From contig NZ_OZ241975.1 in NCBI RefSeq assembly GCF_965204195.1, forward strand, positions 2,232,001 through 2,296,000: a DNA stretch of 64,000 nucleotides, in the 5' to 3' direction. Source of the stretch: Poriferisodalis sp965204195 (lineage in GTDB: Bacteria; Actinomycetota; Acidimicrobiia; Acidimicrobiales; Poriferisodalaceae). The translations under genes and the position numbers were made by a program. Position 1 is the stretch's first letter; each line of letters starts with the position of its first letter. The notes beneath the pieces were generated by a model. It worked only from the letters and a program-made list of their open reading frames with translations, had not been told where the DNA came from and searched no databases. Of the stretch, positions 62,849-64,000 are shown piece after piece.

Positions 62849-63694
62849 TCAGACCGGGCGATCGCCGATGAGCGTCACCCGCTCCATGCGCCGGCGCATG
62901 CCGCCGTGGTCGGGCACGGCGTAGTGCTGGGTGCACCGGTTGTCCCATTGCGCGATCGAGCCGGGCCGCCACCGGAACCGGCACTGATACTCGGGCGTCG
63001 CCGCCTCGTCGTAGAGGCGCTGGCGCAGCGAGCGGCTCTCACCGGGGGTCATCCCGTCGATCGTGAGCGTGAAGATCCGGTTGATGTACAGGCTCTTGCG
63101 CCCGGTGACCGGGTGCGTTCGCACGACCGGGTGCTTCTGATCCGGGAATCGCTCAGCGGCTTCGGCACGTTTGCGGTCGCTCATGCCACGCCCGAACGCC
63201 TTGACATAGGAGTGGATCGCAAAGCTGCCGTCGATCTGTTCCTTGAGATCGTCGGGCAGGCGCTCGTAGGCCAGCTCCATGTTCGCGAAGCAGGTATCTC
63301 CGCCATACGGCGGGACGATGCGGCCCAGCAGCACTGAGCCGAGCGGCGGGCACTCGCGAAACGTCACATCGGAGTGCCAGGTTTCGGCGGCATAGAAGCT
63401 CTCCGCCGTGGACTCGAGCACCAAGATCTCGGGGTGTCCTTCGACATGCGGCGCGAACGGGTGGATCTCCAACTCGCCGAGCGCCCGCCCGTAGGCCACG
63501 TGCTCGGCCTGGGTCAACTGCTGGTCCCGGAAGAACAGCACCTTGTGGGCCAACCAGGCGTCCTGCAGCTCTGCAATGAGCTCGTCGTCGAGCTCTCGAA
63601 GGTCGACGTTGGCGATCTCCGCACCGATCGAACCCGTGAGCGGTTCTACCCGGATGCGGTTGTAGTCGCCCGGTTTTACCGCATCGACACGCAC
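62849..63694 (-). CDS. TauD/TfdA-family Fe(II)/2-oxoglutarate dioxygenase
   Basis: 281 residues from GTG 63694, with a GGAGGAAAT ribosome-binding site 5-13 nt upstream. The iron ligands are AETWHSDVTF (His and Asp) and NRCTQHYAVPD (distal His), and MRRRMERVTLIGD gives the 2-oxoglutarate Arg. FRDQQLTQAEHVAYGRALGELEIHPF is the family's N-terminal helix. Members oxidise taurine, alkyl sulfates or phenoxyacetates, releasing the anionic group. This fits the sulfonate and sulfate theme of the window, though the substrate is open. Confidence 0.92.
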   Translation of the reverse strand: MRVDAVKPGDYNRIRVEPLTGSIGAEIANVDLRELDDELIAELQDAWLAHKVLFFRDQQLTQAEHVAYGRALGELEIHPFAPHVEGHPEILVLESTAESFYAAETWHSDVTFRECPPLGSVLLGRIVPPYGGDTCFANMELAYERLPDDLKEQIDGSFAIHSYVKAFGRGMSDRKRAEAAERFPDQKHPVVRTHPVTGRKSLYINRIFTLTIDGMTPGESRSLRQRLYDEAATPEYQCRFRWRPGSIAQWDNRCTQHYAVPDHGGMRRRMERVTLIGDRPV

Positions 63695-63771
63695 GTCATT
63701 TCCTCCCAGCGACGCACACGACACACGGGGCAGCCGCTCCTGATGGTTCAGCTAACCACAATCGGCGGCCG

Positions 63772-64000
63772 CTACTCCTTGTAGGCGACTGCCTCGATCT
63801 CGATGAGCGCCCCCGGGATGATGATGCCGGCGATGACCGTCGTGCTCGCCGGCGGCTCGCCCGGGAAGTACTTCTTGCGGGCGGCGCTGTAGGAGCCGTA
63901 CTGGTCGACATCGGTGATGAACGCCTGCAGCTTGACGACATCGGACATCTCAAAGCCCTCTTCAGCGAGCGCTAGCTGGATGTACTCGAAGATCTCCTCG
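63772..64000 (-). CDS. RidA/YjgF-family deaminase, partial
   Basis: The C-terminal 75 residues are visible; the start lies beyond the right edge. The fragment LALAEEGFEMSDVVKLQAFITDV and PGEPPASTTVIAGIIIPGALIEIEAVAYKE is diagnostic of RidA: the STTVIAG segment carries residues of the subunit interface and the final IEIEAVA strand closes the sheet. Such proteins hydrolyse reactive enamine or imine intermediates from PLP enzymes. The stop TAG is at 63772-63774. Confidence 0.9.
   Translation of the reverse strand, partial: EEIFEYIQLALAEEGFEMSDVVKLQAFITDVDQYGSYSAARKKYFPGEPPASTTVIAGIIIPGALIEIEAVAYKE

Overview
The window is a high-GC stretch with very dense coding, mostly on the minus strand, and many stop/start overlaps (ATGA, GTGA, TGATG). 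It carries many families typical of Actinomycetota that use coenzyme F420: three luciferase-like (LLM) oxidoreductases, a Ddn-type deazaflavin reductase and a PPOX-type F420 protein. It also holds two phytanoyl-CoA dioxygenases, a TauD-type dioxygenase, two haloalkane dehalogenases, an arylsulfatase, a soluble reductive dehalogenase homologue and tandem CaiB CoA-transferases. This mix fits an aerobic, catabolically versatile actinobacterium, perhaps a marine or host-associated member of Acidimicrobiia; the taxonomic guess is inference. I saw no rRNA, tRNA, insertion sequence, phage gene or CRISPR array.

Layout. 1-5.1 kb: a partial PLP fold-type II enzyme, an LLM oxidoreductase, then a minus-strand trio (DUF7064-like protein, small protein, APH-fold protein lacking the catalytic Asp). 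5.3-10.1 kb, plus strand: a small coiled-coil membrane protein, then PhyH dioxygenase, class III aminotransferase/phospho-lyase, APH-type kinase and a DUF917 protein. 10.2-17.2 kb, minus strand: a MazEF-type module followed 15 nt later by a molybdenum hydroxylase operon (FAD, 2Fe-2S and Mo subunits) coupled to a hydantoinase/oxoprolinase and an LLM enzyme. 17.3-24.2 kb: MetE-like protein, reductive dehalogenase homologue, VOC protein, SnoaL-like protein, LLM enzyme and FAD amine oxidase-like protein. 24.4-31.8 kb: SDR, DUF433/DUF5615 toxin-antitoxin pair, fused CoA-transferase, macrodomain protein, CopC-CopD fusion with a c-type cytochrome, second SDR.

31.9-42.2 kb, minus strand, is a coherent and unusual cluster: a LacI-type regulator with palindromic operators, a bicupin, a binding protein with a His/Asp-rich linker, two permeases, an ATPase, and three two-domain SnoaL-like proteins interleaved with the transporter genes. 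It looks like uptake and remodelling of one unknown organic substrate.

42.3-43.5 kb has a small membrane protein and a VapBC pair. 43.6-54.7 kb, minus strand, is a long apparent catabolic operon: MBL hydrolase, arylsulfatase, unknown protein, haloalkane dehalogenase, dimethylformamidase-like protein, carotenoid-cleavage-type oxygenase, extradiol-type dioxygenase, HsaA-like hydroxylase, and finally a thioredoxin-like protein whose active-site Cys codon is TGA. The frame continues intact through the TGA and a potential hairpin follows it, so it is a strong selenoprotein candidate. 54.8-64 kb: CotH/lamin-tail lipoprotein, F420 proteins, adenine phosphoribosyltransferase, GcvT/DmdA-like protein, PhyH dioxygenase, acetyltransferase, second haloalkane dehalogenase, TauD-type dioxygenase and a partial RidA protein.

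The most interesting signals are the candidate selenoprotein at 43572-44726 and the LacI/bicupin/ABC/SnoaL cluster at 31933-42190.
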